Shown: piece after piece, positions 1 through 11,600 of the stretch
How positions within the stretch are numbered: position 1 is the stretch's first letter
How the letters are laid out: every line of letters begins with the position of its first letter
Assembly: GCA_943736015.1 (NCBI GenBank)
Contig: OX031059.1
Coordinates: 45,767,159 to 45,831,158 of the forward strand
Reading direction: 5' to 3'
Origin: Tridacna crocea
Taxonomy: Eukaryota > Mollusca > Bivalvia > Cardiida > Cardiidae
DNA: 64,000 nucleotides
The notes under the pieces: generated by a model
Told to the model about the DNA's origin: nothing
The model's input: only the letters and a program-made list of their open reading frames with translations
Database searches by the model: none
Translations under genes and position numbers: made by a program

Positions 1-174
1 AGACTACAATTTCAAATTTGATAAAGATGGCAGAAAGTTCTCCATATGGGTAGAAAACACTGTGGGAAAAGGAGAAATTGCTCGTTACGAGCAATTTCTC
101 CTTTTCCCACAGTGTTTTCAAAAGACTTGTACTGCAGACACGTAAAAACTAGGGCTTGTTTTGGAAAGGGTTAA
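1..174 (-). mobile_element. TTAA MITE, variant B, cut by the window start
   Basis: Only the end of the long arm, the palindrome and the short arm are present, ending GGAAAGGGTTAA. The palindrome carries the variant core GAGAAATTGCTCGT in both arms, as in the copies at 28440 and 39211. Confidence 0.85.
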
Positions 175-339
175 AGGCACACAAGTTACAAAAGTTGCAG
201 TTTGATCCCAGATCAATGCTGTTGGATTATGTTTGAAGATATTGAACAAAGATAGGTTTTGGCATTGTAATATGTAAGGTTATGCTGCCTGACTTTCATT
301 CCAGTTACCGGTATTTGACTTTCTAAGGGTTATTGATGT

Positions 340-870
340 TGGTAAATATCAGATTATGGGACAAAAATTAAAAAAAAAAATACAAAAAAATCATCCTTAT
401 ACTCCCAAAGTCTTTAAATTTTCATTCCTAAAACCCCAATAGCCAAATACCATCCAAAAACAAGAGAAATTATAGATTACTACAGCCCATATCGACACTG
501 ACGGGAAACCAGGTCTATTTTTACATGAGCAACTCATTTATTTACATACCTGAAAACACAAATGAAGCTTCAAACATAGTGTCCAAAGAAGACATTATGG
601 AAAATAATTCTATGTTTGTTATGTTATGGAATATAAGCGTGATTAGTCACATGCAAGTCACTTAACAGTCCCACAATGCTTTTTTGAATTTTGGCGTGAA
701 ATCTAAAAATAGCTGAAGAGGCTACGTAGCCTTTTAAGGGAATACCATCAAAAAAATTTTTTTTGTAGTTTCATGAGTCATAATTATTGATGACTTGTAT
801 TGTTTTTTCATACAAATTTCAGTGATACATATATTCCTTAATTTGGTGAGATGTGAAAAATCTAGATATC
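340..870 (+). repeat. Left arm of a ~0.5-kb inverted repeat around exon 1
   Basis: The segment matches, as a reverse complement, the stretch 2580-3090. Shared landmarks: GGCTACGTAGCCTTTTAAG at about 720 against the reverse-oriented copy at about 2723; the paragraph around GAAGCTTCAAACATAG; ACATGAGCAACTCATTTA; and the aaaatacaaaaaaatc stretch. Similarity by eye is roughly 75-80 percent with small gaps. It may be a mobile element of unknown class. Confidence 0.75.
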
Positions 871-1153
871 TGCCTTTAAAACACAGGATTGTGTGTTAAG
901 AGTTTATATTTTTCCCCTTTAAAAACTACCCTGTGTAGGCTAAAAAAGAGTTAAAAGCATGAAATAATTAGAACATTTTTTTTTATGCAAGATTGATTTT
1001 TTTTTTATGTTGTGAACATCATCAATTTATTTTCTGTTGTAGTTGCAACACTTGTGAAAAATTACAGAAGATGTTAACTTGATGAAATAAATTTTGATAT
1101 TTCACAATAAATAACCAAATATACCCTGTATATTTTCAGCTTTATAAAGAGAA
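871..1153 (+). promoter_or_regulatory. MSH5: Upstream flank and presumed 5' UTR of MSH5 exon 1
   Basis: AT-rich sequence with several T runs. A possible splice acceptor (tattttcag, ending 1139) stands 14 bases before the ATG. The stretch 1080-1127 matches the right end of the palindromic element at 51431-51603, so the flank is partly mobile-element sequence. No TATA box with a convincing start site was seen; the promoter may lie before the window. Confidence 0.3.
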
Positions 1154-1873
1154 ATGCAACAACAACTACCACCTCCATCAAAACCCATAAAAAAGCTGAA
1201 AACCACTCATAATGACAGGCATGTTGCACGTCAAAGCTCTGATACCCCATTCCTTTTGGTAGATGAGACAGGATACATATCAACAGAAAACCCCAGACAA
1301 GCTGGGCAGCTGTCATCATTCAGTGATAATGGGGATCCAACAGCATTTTCATCATGTGAAAGTGAGAGAATTTGGCAAGAGTCTTTGTCTACATGTGCCT
1401 CTTCAAGTCTTGACCCCGAGGAGATTGCAGTACCAGATAGGAGTTTTTCTGGGCCTCTTGTTTCAACTAAACAAATGATGAGTAAACAGAAAACACGCAG
1501 AAATCTTGCAAAGGCACCATTTTCAAAACAGACCCCATGCTTTTCGAATGAGACACCAATTATCTTGGCCACTGCCAGACATACAGGGTCAACTATACAC
1601 ACATCTTGCAACAGGGAATCTATTAAACTCATACAGAACAATGTGTATGGGCATTCAAACACTACTTCATCCGCTTATTTTACCAACACCACTAGGTCAG
1701 CTATGGCACCAAGCTCCTCTAACATTTTGACTGAGAGATGCCATGACCATTCTAAGATTCCGGGTAATGCCAGAAGTAGTGACTGCACTGCCAGTGATGA
1801 CAATATGGTAGCAGCTGATATTGGACATGTGCGATCTGTAGACAGAACAGAGGAATCTTCAATGGAATCTCAG
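1154..1873 (+). CDS. MSH5: MSH5 exon 1, N-terminal disordered segment (residues 1-240)
   Basis: This is the longest open frame on the + strand. It ends at CAG|gtaatg in phase 0, exactly what exon 2 needs. An in-frame TAA at 1145-1147 lies just before the ATG, so the ATG at 1154 is a natural start. A possible acceptor (tattttcag, ending 1139) suggests that a 5' untranslated exon is spliced on upstream. The protein is rich in Ser, Thr, Asn and Gln with basic stretches ([17 protein letters not shown]), with no recognisable domain and no membrane segment. Vertebrate MSH5 has only about 50 residues before the connector, so this would be an extended N-terminus. It lies 12.6 kb from exon 2; the link rests on phase, strand and the absence of another start, and it could belong to a separate gene. 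Confidence 0.6.
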
Positions 1874-4800
1874 GTAATGCTGTAAATATGTTGAAAAACA
1901 AACATTCAAATATCAATCTAATAGCAAGAAAATTATATCATAAAGAAAAATTATATGGACACCCAGATTATGGTTCAGATAAAAGCCTTATAAACATTAA
2001 CCCACTTCCTTGGGATTTCTGTGATGAGGGTGCATCATATAAGAATCTGAAAGTGAACATTCAAATTTCTTTATGATACATTTCTAATGAAATCAAATCC
2101 TTGCAAGAGGCATTAAACCAGATTTCTGTTTTCCACAGACAACAAGGAATACATACAAGGAATTGTCTCTGAAAGGTTAAAAAACATTGTTGGAAAAGGA
2201 GAAGACTCTGAAAGGTTAGAAAACATTGTTTGAAAAGGAGAAGATGCTGGTCACCAGCATTTTCTCCTTTTCCTACAATGCTTTCCAAAGGCTTCTCTTC
2301 CAGGTTCGTTAAAACTCAGCATTGTGTGGTAAAGGGTTAAGTAACATAGAATGTATGTTCTCTAAGATAGACTCAAATATTGCAAATTAATATCAGTTTT
2401 GGCAACAGTTACCACAAAACAAATGGGCTTTGCATTCTGCTTTTTATTACAAAGTTTTTGTCAGTTTTCAATCTTTGTCAGTAGAACATAAGTGTAATAA
2501 GGCCATTAATTCAAGGATTTTTTGTAATTTCTATCAAAATACAAAAGTTTTAATAAATAATGCATTTACATTAAAGGTGGGTATTTAGAATTTTCACATC
2601 ACACCAAATTAAAGAATATATATGTCAATGAAATTTATATGAAAAAACAATACAACTCATCAGTAATTAAGAATCCTAAAATTACAAAAAAAATTTTTTT
2701 TGGTGGTATTCCCAAAAAAGGCTACATAGCCTTTTAAGCTATTTTTAGATTTCCCGCCAAAATCAAAAAAGCATTGTGGGAATGTTAAGTGACTCGCACG
2801 TGACATTACAAACATGTAGTTATTTTTCATAATGTCTAGAACTTTGGACGGTATGTTTGAAGCTTCGTCTGTATATTTTTGATATGTAAATAAGCGAGTT
2901 GCTCATGTAAACATAGACGGTGTTTCCCTTCAGTGTCGACCTGGGCTGTAGTAAATCTGTAATTTATCTAGCTGTCGGATGTTTTTCGACTACTGGGGTT
3001 TAATGAATGAAAATTATAAGGCTTTGGGAGTATTAGGATATTTTTTTTATGTATTTTTGTAAAATTTTCGTCCCAATATCTGAAGGGCCACCTTTAACCC
3101 ATTACCACACAATCCCTACTTTTGACGCCTCTGAGAAAGAAGCCTTTAGAAAACATTGTGGGAAAAGGAGAAAATGCTGGTAACCAGCATTTTCTCCTTT
3201 TCCCACAATGTTTTCTACCCTTCACAAAACAAATTTCAAATTTTCAGTCACTTTTATTTTGTCGTCTGCAATTGCTTTCAATTTGGACCAGTGTAAAATA
3301 TTGTCGTTTGGTAATGGGTTAAGGTACCTTGTTGATCACAGAAAATTTTTTCTCTGATATTTATATTTGGATAAAAAAAAATCAAAATGCAAAGATAATC
3401 TGTCATACATGATTGCTTTGTACTGCATGAAAAGTACAGACAATGTCATACTTCGTGAAAAAGGGGTTTAATGCATCTGCAATAATTATCAACAAATGTC
3501 AGCCTGCGCAGTCCTCACAGGCTGACATAGGTGAAAACTGCTATTTGTAAATTTTTTGTATGTCCAAACATGCGCGGATCCAGATATCTTTCTCAGGGGG
3601 AGTCCCACTGAAAACTCACTCGTCTTATTATATGATACTTTGATTTCTGGATCTCAGAGGATGTAAGCCGTTTACAAGAAAAGTCAGCGTTTCCAGTTCT
3701 AACCATGAGGAGTTCTCCATATTTAGAACTTTTTTTTTTAAATTTATATTTTACATAAATGCTGTGCAATATCAAACCAGTACCATTTCACGAATCTGAT
3801 AACCACATTTTTGCCGAAATTCCAGGGGGTTCCGGACCCCTGGTCCCCCACTCTGGATCCGCCCATGTCCAAAGACCGTTTTATGTGATGCTTTGGAAAC
3901 TATTGGTTGTTTGACAAAACGGATTTTACGGGTCCAAAATCGTGTGATGACTTGATTGGTGTACTTCATCACAGAGATACATGACGCCACACTTTTGCTA
4001 GAGTGCCGCATTTGTAAATACTTTTATTCATAGCTGAGGAATGTTCTATTGTTTCAGCATGTCTCAAAGTCATGTGACATTTTTTGTTGTATCAAAAGAT
4101 CAGTACTAAGTGATGCCTTATGATCATTTGATGTCTGCTCAAATATAATAACCTTTGACACATCCACATAGACTTCCAAAATATTGGAACACTAACCATT
4201 TTCGATAACTTTGCCATTAGCTTAATGTCATTTCAGCAGAACATACATCTACACAATGCATTTAAAATTCCATTTTTTTAGAAAAATATTTCTGATATCT
4301 TTTTCTTAACTCATTACCCTCAAGTTTAAAAACATCCTTGAAAGTTGTGTGGTTTTGGTCATTAACTCTTTACCGAATGGCCAGATTTTAGACTGGTCCA
4401 AATTCAAAGCACCTGCAGACAACAAAATAAATGTAACTCAAAAATTGAAATTTGTTTCTAGCAGGGTAGAAAACATTGTGGGAAAAGGAGAAAATGCTGG
4501 TAACCAGCATTTTCTCCTTTTCCCACAATGTTTTCATAGGGCTTCTTCCTCAGGGTTAATAAAACTTGGGATTGTGTGGTAAAGGGTTAAGCCTTTAACA
4601 AACAGTCCTTAATCTTTTTAGCTTGGAGAAAGGAGACATTATGGGAAAAGGAAAGAAAAAGTACCAGCATTTTTTCCATTGCTCAGATCGTCTTCTGCCC
4701 TTCCAAACACGAATTAAAAGCATTTGTAGGTGACAAATGCAGTGTGGCTCAGACAGAATTTTTTCTCGAAAGAGTATGAAATAGAATTGAAAAAGCAGAA

Positions 4801-5632
4801 AAGGATGGTGACCAGCACATTCTCCTTTTCGTACAATGTTTCCAAAACCATCTTTCTCATGGTGGAAAAGATGCCTGATTATGTGGTATAGGGTCAACAT
4901 ATAATCTGCAATTCTTTCAAATTTGATGAGTCTTAAATTTTGCTGTTTGTTTAGAGTTAAGTATGATGTAAGACTTATTACATAGGTTACGTACGAAAAA
5001 AACACATTGGTAGTCAGAGAAGATAATCATTATGAACTGTTTCTTGATCTGCAGCAATTTTTCTGATGGTAAAGTGTAAAGTATGGTAAAGTGTTAAAGA
5101 TTAAGCTTGGTCAGTACCATACAAGACTTGGGAACAGGAGGTCTCTGTCTTGATCCCAGTTGTGGCTGATTTCTTTTCGAGGATTGATGATAGTCATTGC
5201 GATAGATTTCATTCCTCTCTTACTGCTGACCATTGTTTCCACAATAGTTATGTAGAAAAGCAGCCAATGGCTTGGAAAGAATATTGTGACAAATACTGTT
5301 AACCCATTACCACACAATCCCTACTTTTGACGCCCCTGAGAAAGAAGCCTTTTGAAAACACTGTGGAAAAAGGAGAAAATGCTGGTAACCAGCATTTTCT
5401 CCTTTTCCCACAGTGTTTTCTACCCTTTCCAGAACAAATTTCAATTTTTCAGTCACCTTTATTTAGTCGTCTGCAAATGCTTTCAATTTGGACCAGTCCA
5501 AAATTTTCTCGTGTGGTAATGAGTTAAAGGAAACTCCAGGAAAGCATGGGTAGGTATACTGGCTACCACATTTTAACTTGAATAATGTTGAAAACAGCAT
5601 TAAACACCATAAATCAATCAATCAATCAATCG

Positions 5633-5663
<31 letters not shown>

Positions 5664-8600
5664 TAGGATTAATAATAGTCAAGTTATTACAAAATTTATG
5701 AGTTGACAGGTTCATTTCTAAGTGATCAGATTGTAACCTCAGGAAGTCTCCTCTTCAACCTTTTTGTCAAGCTTTCATAAGGATTCATGTGAGTGGGAAC
5801 ATTATTCAGCTATTTGTGGTCATTTCTCATTATGAACTTTGATACCATGTTTATAACATGATTGATAGGGTCTCAAAAGCACGTGCAGCATAGTCACGTA
5901 GGGATTTGAACATATACCAGTAGTTTTTGGCATCAGTTGGTCACAAGTTCACTTCCTTATGCTGCTGGATTTCCTTGAGCCAAAGGTCAAATGATTAAAT
6001 CTTAACCCATAGAGGGCCAAACAGAAACCACTATAGACAATTTCAGTTTAGAAATAAGACTTTAATGAGACTGATTTCAAGGTTGTTTAGGATATCTCAG
6101 CAAAATGATCAGGTTAGATCAAAGATCAGACTACATATCCTGTGAGGTCTGATCTTGATCTACAATGGCAGCTAAGACAACTTATGGTAAGTGGTGAAAG
6201 AATTTTCTAAGTGTCAAATTACCGGAACAACATTTTTAACCCTTTACCACACAATGACCACTTTTAAACACCCTGAAAGAGAAGGCTTTTGAAAACATTG
6301 TGGAAAAAGGAGAAAATGCTGGTTGCCAGCATTTTCTCCTTTTCCCAGGATGTTTTCTACCCTACCAAAGAAATATCATTTCATATGAGCCACATTGAAT
6401 TTGTCATCAGCAAATGCTTTCAATTCGGACAGGTATAAGATCTTGTTGTGTGGTAAAGGGTTAACTTTAGAATAGGCCAAATACCAGACTGCACAGAATG
6501 TATTTGAGTTTCAGCTTGTACACTGGTTATGAAACAATTGCTTATTAATTTAATTGATAAATCACCAGCGATAATTGCTTCCTTGAATCATAATGAGCCC
6601 TCACACTATAATGTAGGTATTTTCAATGGTAAACTCCTCAACACAGAAGTAAAAGCATGACCCTTAGATGGGAAAAACTGACGGTACCAAAAAGTGACAA
6701 GTGTTTTCTCCTTGTCAAACATTCTCTTCACTCTGCGCTAAAAGTTATTGTCTGGAAGTGGAAAGCTGTCTATGATATACTTCTTTTATTGTAAGTTAAT
6801 TAAGGAACTGATAGTTCATACCTTGCTGGAATAATCTTGGTTTAGCTCTGAAATTTCCATCACATAATGAATTGCCTATCCAGCCAGTGCGGATCAACAT
6901 CAGACTATACAGAATGTGCAGCCTGATCTTCATTGTCTCTTTTGCTTGGAAATTTCTGGCAAAAGCAACATTAAAATTTCAGTTTTAGGGTCTTGTATGT
7001 AGACTTTAAAGGTTTGTATGGTTTATTTTGTATTCTGAGGGTAAATTTTCTTTAACCCATTACCACACAATCCCTACTTTTGACGCCCCTGAGAAAGAAG
7101 CCTTCAAAAAACACTATGGGAAAAGGAGAAAAGGAGAAAATGCTGGTAACCAGCATTTTCTCCTTTTCCCACAGTGTTTTCTACTCTTCCCAGAACAAAT
7201 TTCTATCTTTTAGTCACCTTATTTTGTGGTCTGCAAATGCTTTGAATTTGGACCAGTCTAAAATTTTCTTGTGTGGTAAAGAGTTAATTAACTCTAAGCC
7301 TGTCATTCACGACTTGAGGTCCCTTTGCAAACAGTTTAAATCAAGGTCTGTAATTTCACCTACATGTGAGTAGTCTTGTGCATTATGGAATACCTTAACC
7401 CTTTACCACACAATACCAACTTTGAAAAACCTTAGTGATGAAGACCTTTGAAAATATGGGAGAAGGAAAAAGATGCTTGTAACAAGCATTTTCTCCTTTT
7501 CCCAGAATGTTTTTAACCCTAGCCAAGACAAATTCTGCTGTTTAAGCTACTTTTATGATTTTTAGCTCACCTGAGCACAATGTGCTCAAAGGGAGCTTTT
7601 AGGGTCACTGCGTCGTCAACAATTCTTTGAACATCAATTCCTCCTAAACCGCTGGGCCAATTTGGACCAAACTTGGCAGGAATGTTCCTTGGGAGGTCCT
7701 CTTAAAAGATTGTGCACAGAATTTGATTCCGTCAAAAACTCTGGTTGCCATGGCAACCAAATGGAATTTTTTAGCAAATTCTTTAAAAATCTTCTCCTCT
7801 GAAACCACTGGTCGGATTTTAAAATTATTTCACAGATATGTTCCTTGGGTGACCCTTTTCAAAAAGTGTTTGTGAAATTTTGATCCATCAAAAATTGTGG
7901 CTCTGGTGAATGGGGGCTACTTGCACTATACAGAAATCAAGGAATTCTTAAAAAATCTTCTCCTCTGAAACCGCTGGTCGGATTTTGAAATAATTTCACA
8001 GATATGTTCCTTGGGTGACCCTTTTCAAAAAGTGTTCGTGAAATTTTGATCCGTCAAAAAATGTGGCTCTGGTAAATGGGGGCTACTTGCACTATACAGA
8101 AATGAAGGAATTCTTAAAAAATCTTCTTCTCTGAAACCGCTGCTCAGATTTTGAAATAATTTCACAGAGTTGTTCCTTGGGTGACCCTTTTCAAAAATTG
8201 ATCGCGAAATTTTGATTAGTCAAGAAACATGGCTCTAGTGAATGGGGGCTACTTGCACTATAGGGAAATGAGGAAATTCTTATGAATTTTTCTGCTCTGA
8301 AACCGCTGGTCAGATTTTGAAATAATTTCACAGAGTTGTTCCTTGGGTGACCCTTTTCAAAAATTGTTTGCGAAATTTTGATTGGTCAAGAAACATGGCT
8401 CTGGTGAATGGGGGCTACTTGCACTATAGGGAAATGAGGAAATTCTTAAAAGTTTTTCTTCTCTAAAACCGCTGGTCAGATTTTGAAAAAATTTCTCAGG
8501 GATGTTCCTTGCGTGACACTTTTCAAAAAGTGTGTGCCAAATTTTGATTGGTCAAGAAACATGTCTCTGGTGAATGGGGGCTACTTGCAATATATGGAAA

Positions 8601-11600
8601 TGAAGAAATTGTTGAAAATTCTTCTTCTCTGAAACCCCTAGTCAGATTTTAAAATAATTTGACAGAGATGTTCCTTGGGTGATCATTGCTCTTGTGAATG
8701 GGGGCTACTTGCGCTATATGGAAATGATGAAATTCTTGAAAATTCTCTTTCTCTGAAACCCTTGGTCAGATATTAAAAGAAATTTTCCGAAATGTTCCTT
8801 GGGTGACCCTTTTCAAAACTTGTTCGTAAATTTTGATCCATCAAGAAACATGACTCTCGTGGATTGATGGCTACTTGCTCTTATACAGAAATGAAGAATT
8901 CTTTAAAATTCTTCTTTTTGAAACTGATGGTCAGATTTCGAAATTAATTTTACATGTGACCTTTTGAAAATTGCTTAGCAAAATTATAAATTTGGTTCCA
9001 AAGTTTCAATACCTCAAAAAAAAATAGGCTATGGTCATCTCAAAAATTCAGGTGAGCGATCCAGGGCCATCTTGGCCCTCTTGTTTATTTGAAGATGCTT
9101 TTGATTTTTACACAATTAATTTGTTGTCTGCAAATTTTTAAGGTTATGGAAAAGTCTAAAGTTTTGTTACTTGTAGAGTGAAGCTTTTGGTATGTGATAA
9201 AGTCATAGACCGAGGAAGCAACTCCAGATGCTTTCTGCAGACAGTATACAGTCTAATCCTTTATATGCACATTTCATATTTAGTAAAATAAATCACTTAC
9301 AGTCTTACAAAGTGCTCAAAGTGAACTTTTTACGATCATACTGTGCCTGTTGTCTGTCATGCGTCATCAGTTGTGCATTGTCCGTCATCACTTTTGCCAT
9401 GTGTATGGGATAGAAGCCACATTTTCAGCCCAATACTCATGAAACTTAGTCAGAATGTTTATCTTTATGATATATTGAATAAGTTTGAAAATGGGTAATG
9501 TTGGGTCACTAGGTCACTTTGTTAAATTGTAGAAAAACTTGTATACACCCTAGAGGCCACAATTATATTCCATTAGCCTTGAAAGCTTGTCAGAATGTTT
9601 GTCTTGATGATATCTCCAACCAGTTTGAAAATCTGTCACTTCAAGTTAAAAACTAGGTCACATGTTCAAACCTTTGAAAAACCCTGTGTAAGCTTTAGAG
9701 GCCACATTTTCTCGATGATATCTCTGTCTAGTTGGAAAATCGGTCTTGTAGGGTGAAAAAAACTAAGTTACTTGGCCAAATCCATGAAAACCCTAAAATT
9801 TTGTCAGAGAGTATGTCTTGTATCTCAGACAAGTATGAAAAAGGGGGACATCAGATCAATATTTTGTACACCTTAGAGGGCACATATTCTGTCCAATACT
9901 CTTGAAAGTTGTTCAGAATTTTTGTCACGACAATATCTCATTTAAAATTGGAAATAGGTCATGTCATGTCAAAAAATAGGTCATCAGGTCAAATTTTTGA
10001 AATGGCTTGTGAGGCACCAATTTTTTTTAGCTCACCTGAGCACAACGTGCTCAAGGGGAGCTTTTAGGATCACCCGGTGACGTCGTCCGTCGTGTGTCAG
10101 TGCGTTGTGCGTCGTCAACAATTCTTCAAACATCAACTCCTCCTAAACTGCTGGGCCAATTTGGACCAAACTTGGCTGGAATGTTCCTTGGGAGGTCCTC
10201 TTTAAAAATTGTTCACAGAATTTGATTCCGTCAAAAACTCTGGTTGCAATGGCAACGAAATAGAATTTTTTAGGAAATTCTTTAAAAATCTTCTTCTCTA
10301 AAACCGCAGGCCAGATTTTAAAATAATTTCACAGAGATGTTCCTTGGATGACCCTTTTCAAAAAGTGTTCGCGAAATTTTGATCCGCCTAGAAACATGGC
10401 TCTGGTGAATGAGGGCTTCTTGCACTATACAGAAATGAAGAAATTCTTAAAAATTCTTCTTCTCAGAAACCGCTGGCCAGGTTTTAAAATAATTTCACAG
10501 AGATGTTCCTTGGGTGACCCTTTCAAAATCTTGTTCGCGAAATTTTGATCCATCAAGAAACATGGCTCTGGTGAATGGGGGCTTCTTGCACTATACAGAA
10601 ATGAAGAAATTCTTAAAAATTCTTCTTCTCAGAAACCGTTGGCCAGATTTTAAAATAATTTCACAGAGATGTTCCTTGGATGACCCTTTTAAAAAATTGT
10701 TCGCGAAATTTTGATCTGTTAAGAAACATGGCTCTGGTGAATGGGGGCTTCTTGCACTATACAGAAATGAAGAAATTCTTAAAAATTCTTCTTCTCAGAA
10801 ACCGTTGGCCAGATTTTAAAATAATTTCACAGAGATGTTCCTTGGATGACCCTTTTAAAAAATTGTTCGCGAAATTTTGATCTGTTAAGAAACATGGCTC
10901 TGGTGAATGGGGGCTTCTTGCACTATACAGAAATGAAGAAATTCTTAAAAATTCTTCTTCTCTGAAACCGCTGGTCAGATTTTGAAATAATTTCACAGAG
11001 ATGTTCCTTGGATGACCCTTTCCAAAAATTGTTCGTGAAATTTTGATAGGTCAAGAAACCTGGCTCTGGGGAATGGGGGCTACTTGCGCTATAGGGAAAT
11101 GAAGAAATTCTTAAAAATTCTTCTTCTCTCGAACGGCTGGTCAGATTTTGAAATAATTTCACAGAGATGTTCCATGGGTGACCTTTTTCAAACATTGTTC
11201 ATGAAATTTTGATTCATCAAGAAACATGGCTCTGGTGAATGGGGGCTACTTGCACTATAGGGCAATGAAGAAATTCTTAAAAATTCTTCTTCTCTGAAAC
11301 GGCTTGTCAGATTTTGGAAAATTTGCATAGAGATATTCCTTGGGTGACCCTTTTCAAAATTGTTCGTGAAAGTTTGATTCGTCGAGAAACATTGCTCTGG
11401 TGAATGGGGGCTACTTACACTACATGTATATGGAAATGAAGAAATTCTTGAAAATTCTTCTTCTCTGAAACTGCTGGTCAGATTTTGAAAGGACTTTTAC
11501 AGGTGACCTTTTAAAAATTGCTTGTCAAATTGATGATTTTGTTTCCAGTGTTTCAATACCTTCCAAAAAAAAGGCTATGGTCCTCTCAAAAATTCAGGTG

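Noticed and set aside
1231..1662. 143-residue minus-strand frame over exon 1
   Set aside because: Shadow of the exon 1 coding frame on the other strand; the plus frame has the correct phase and donor.
10348..10880. Three successive near-identical 66-residue frames
   Set aside because: They are a by-product of the 166-bp core repeats in a non-coding element; the frame shifts between units.
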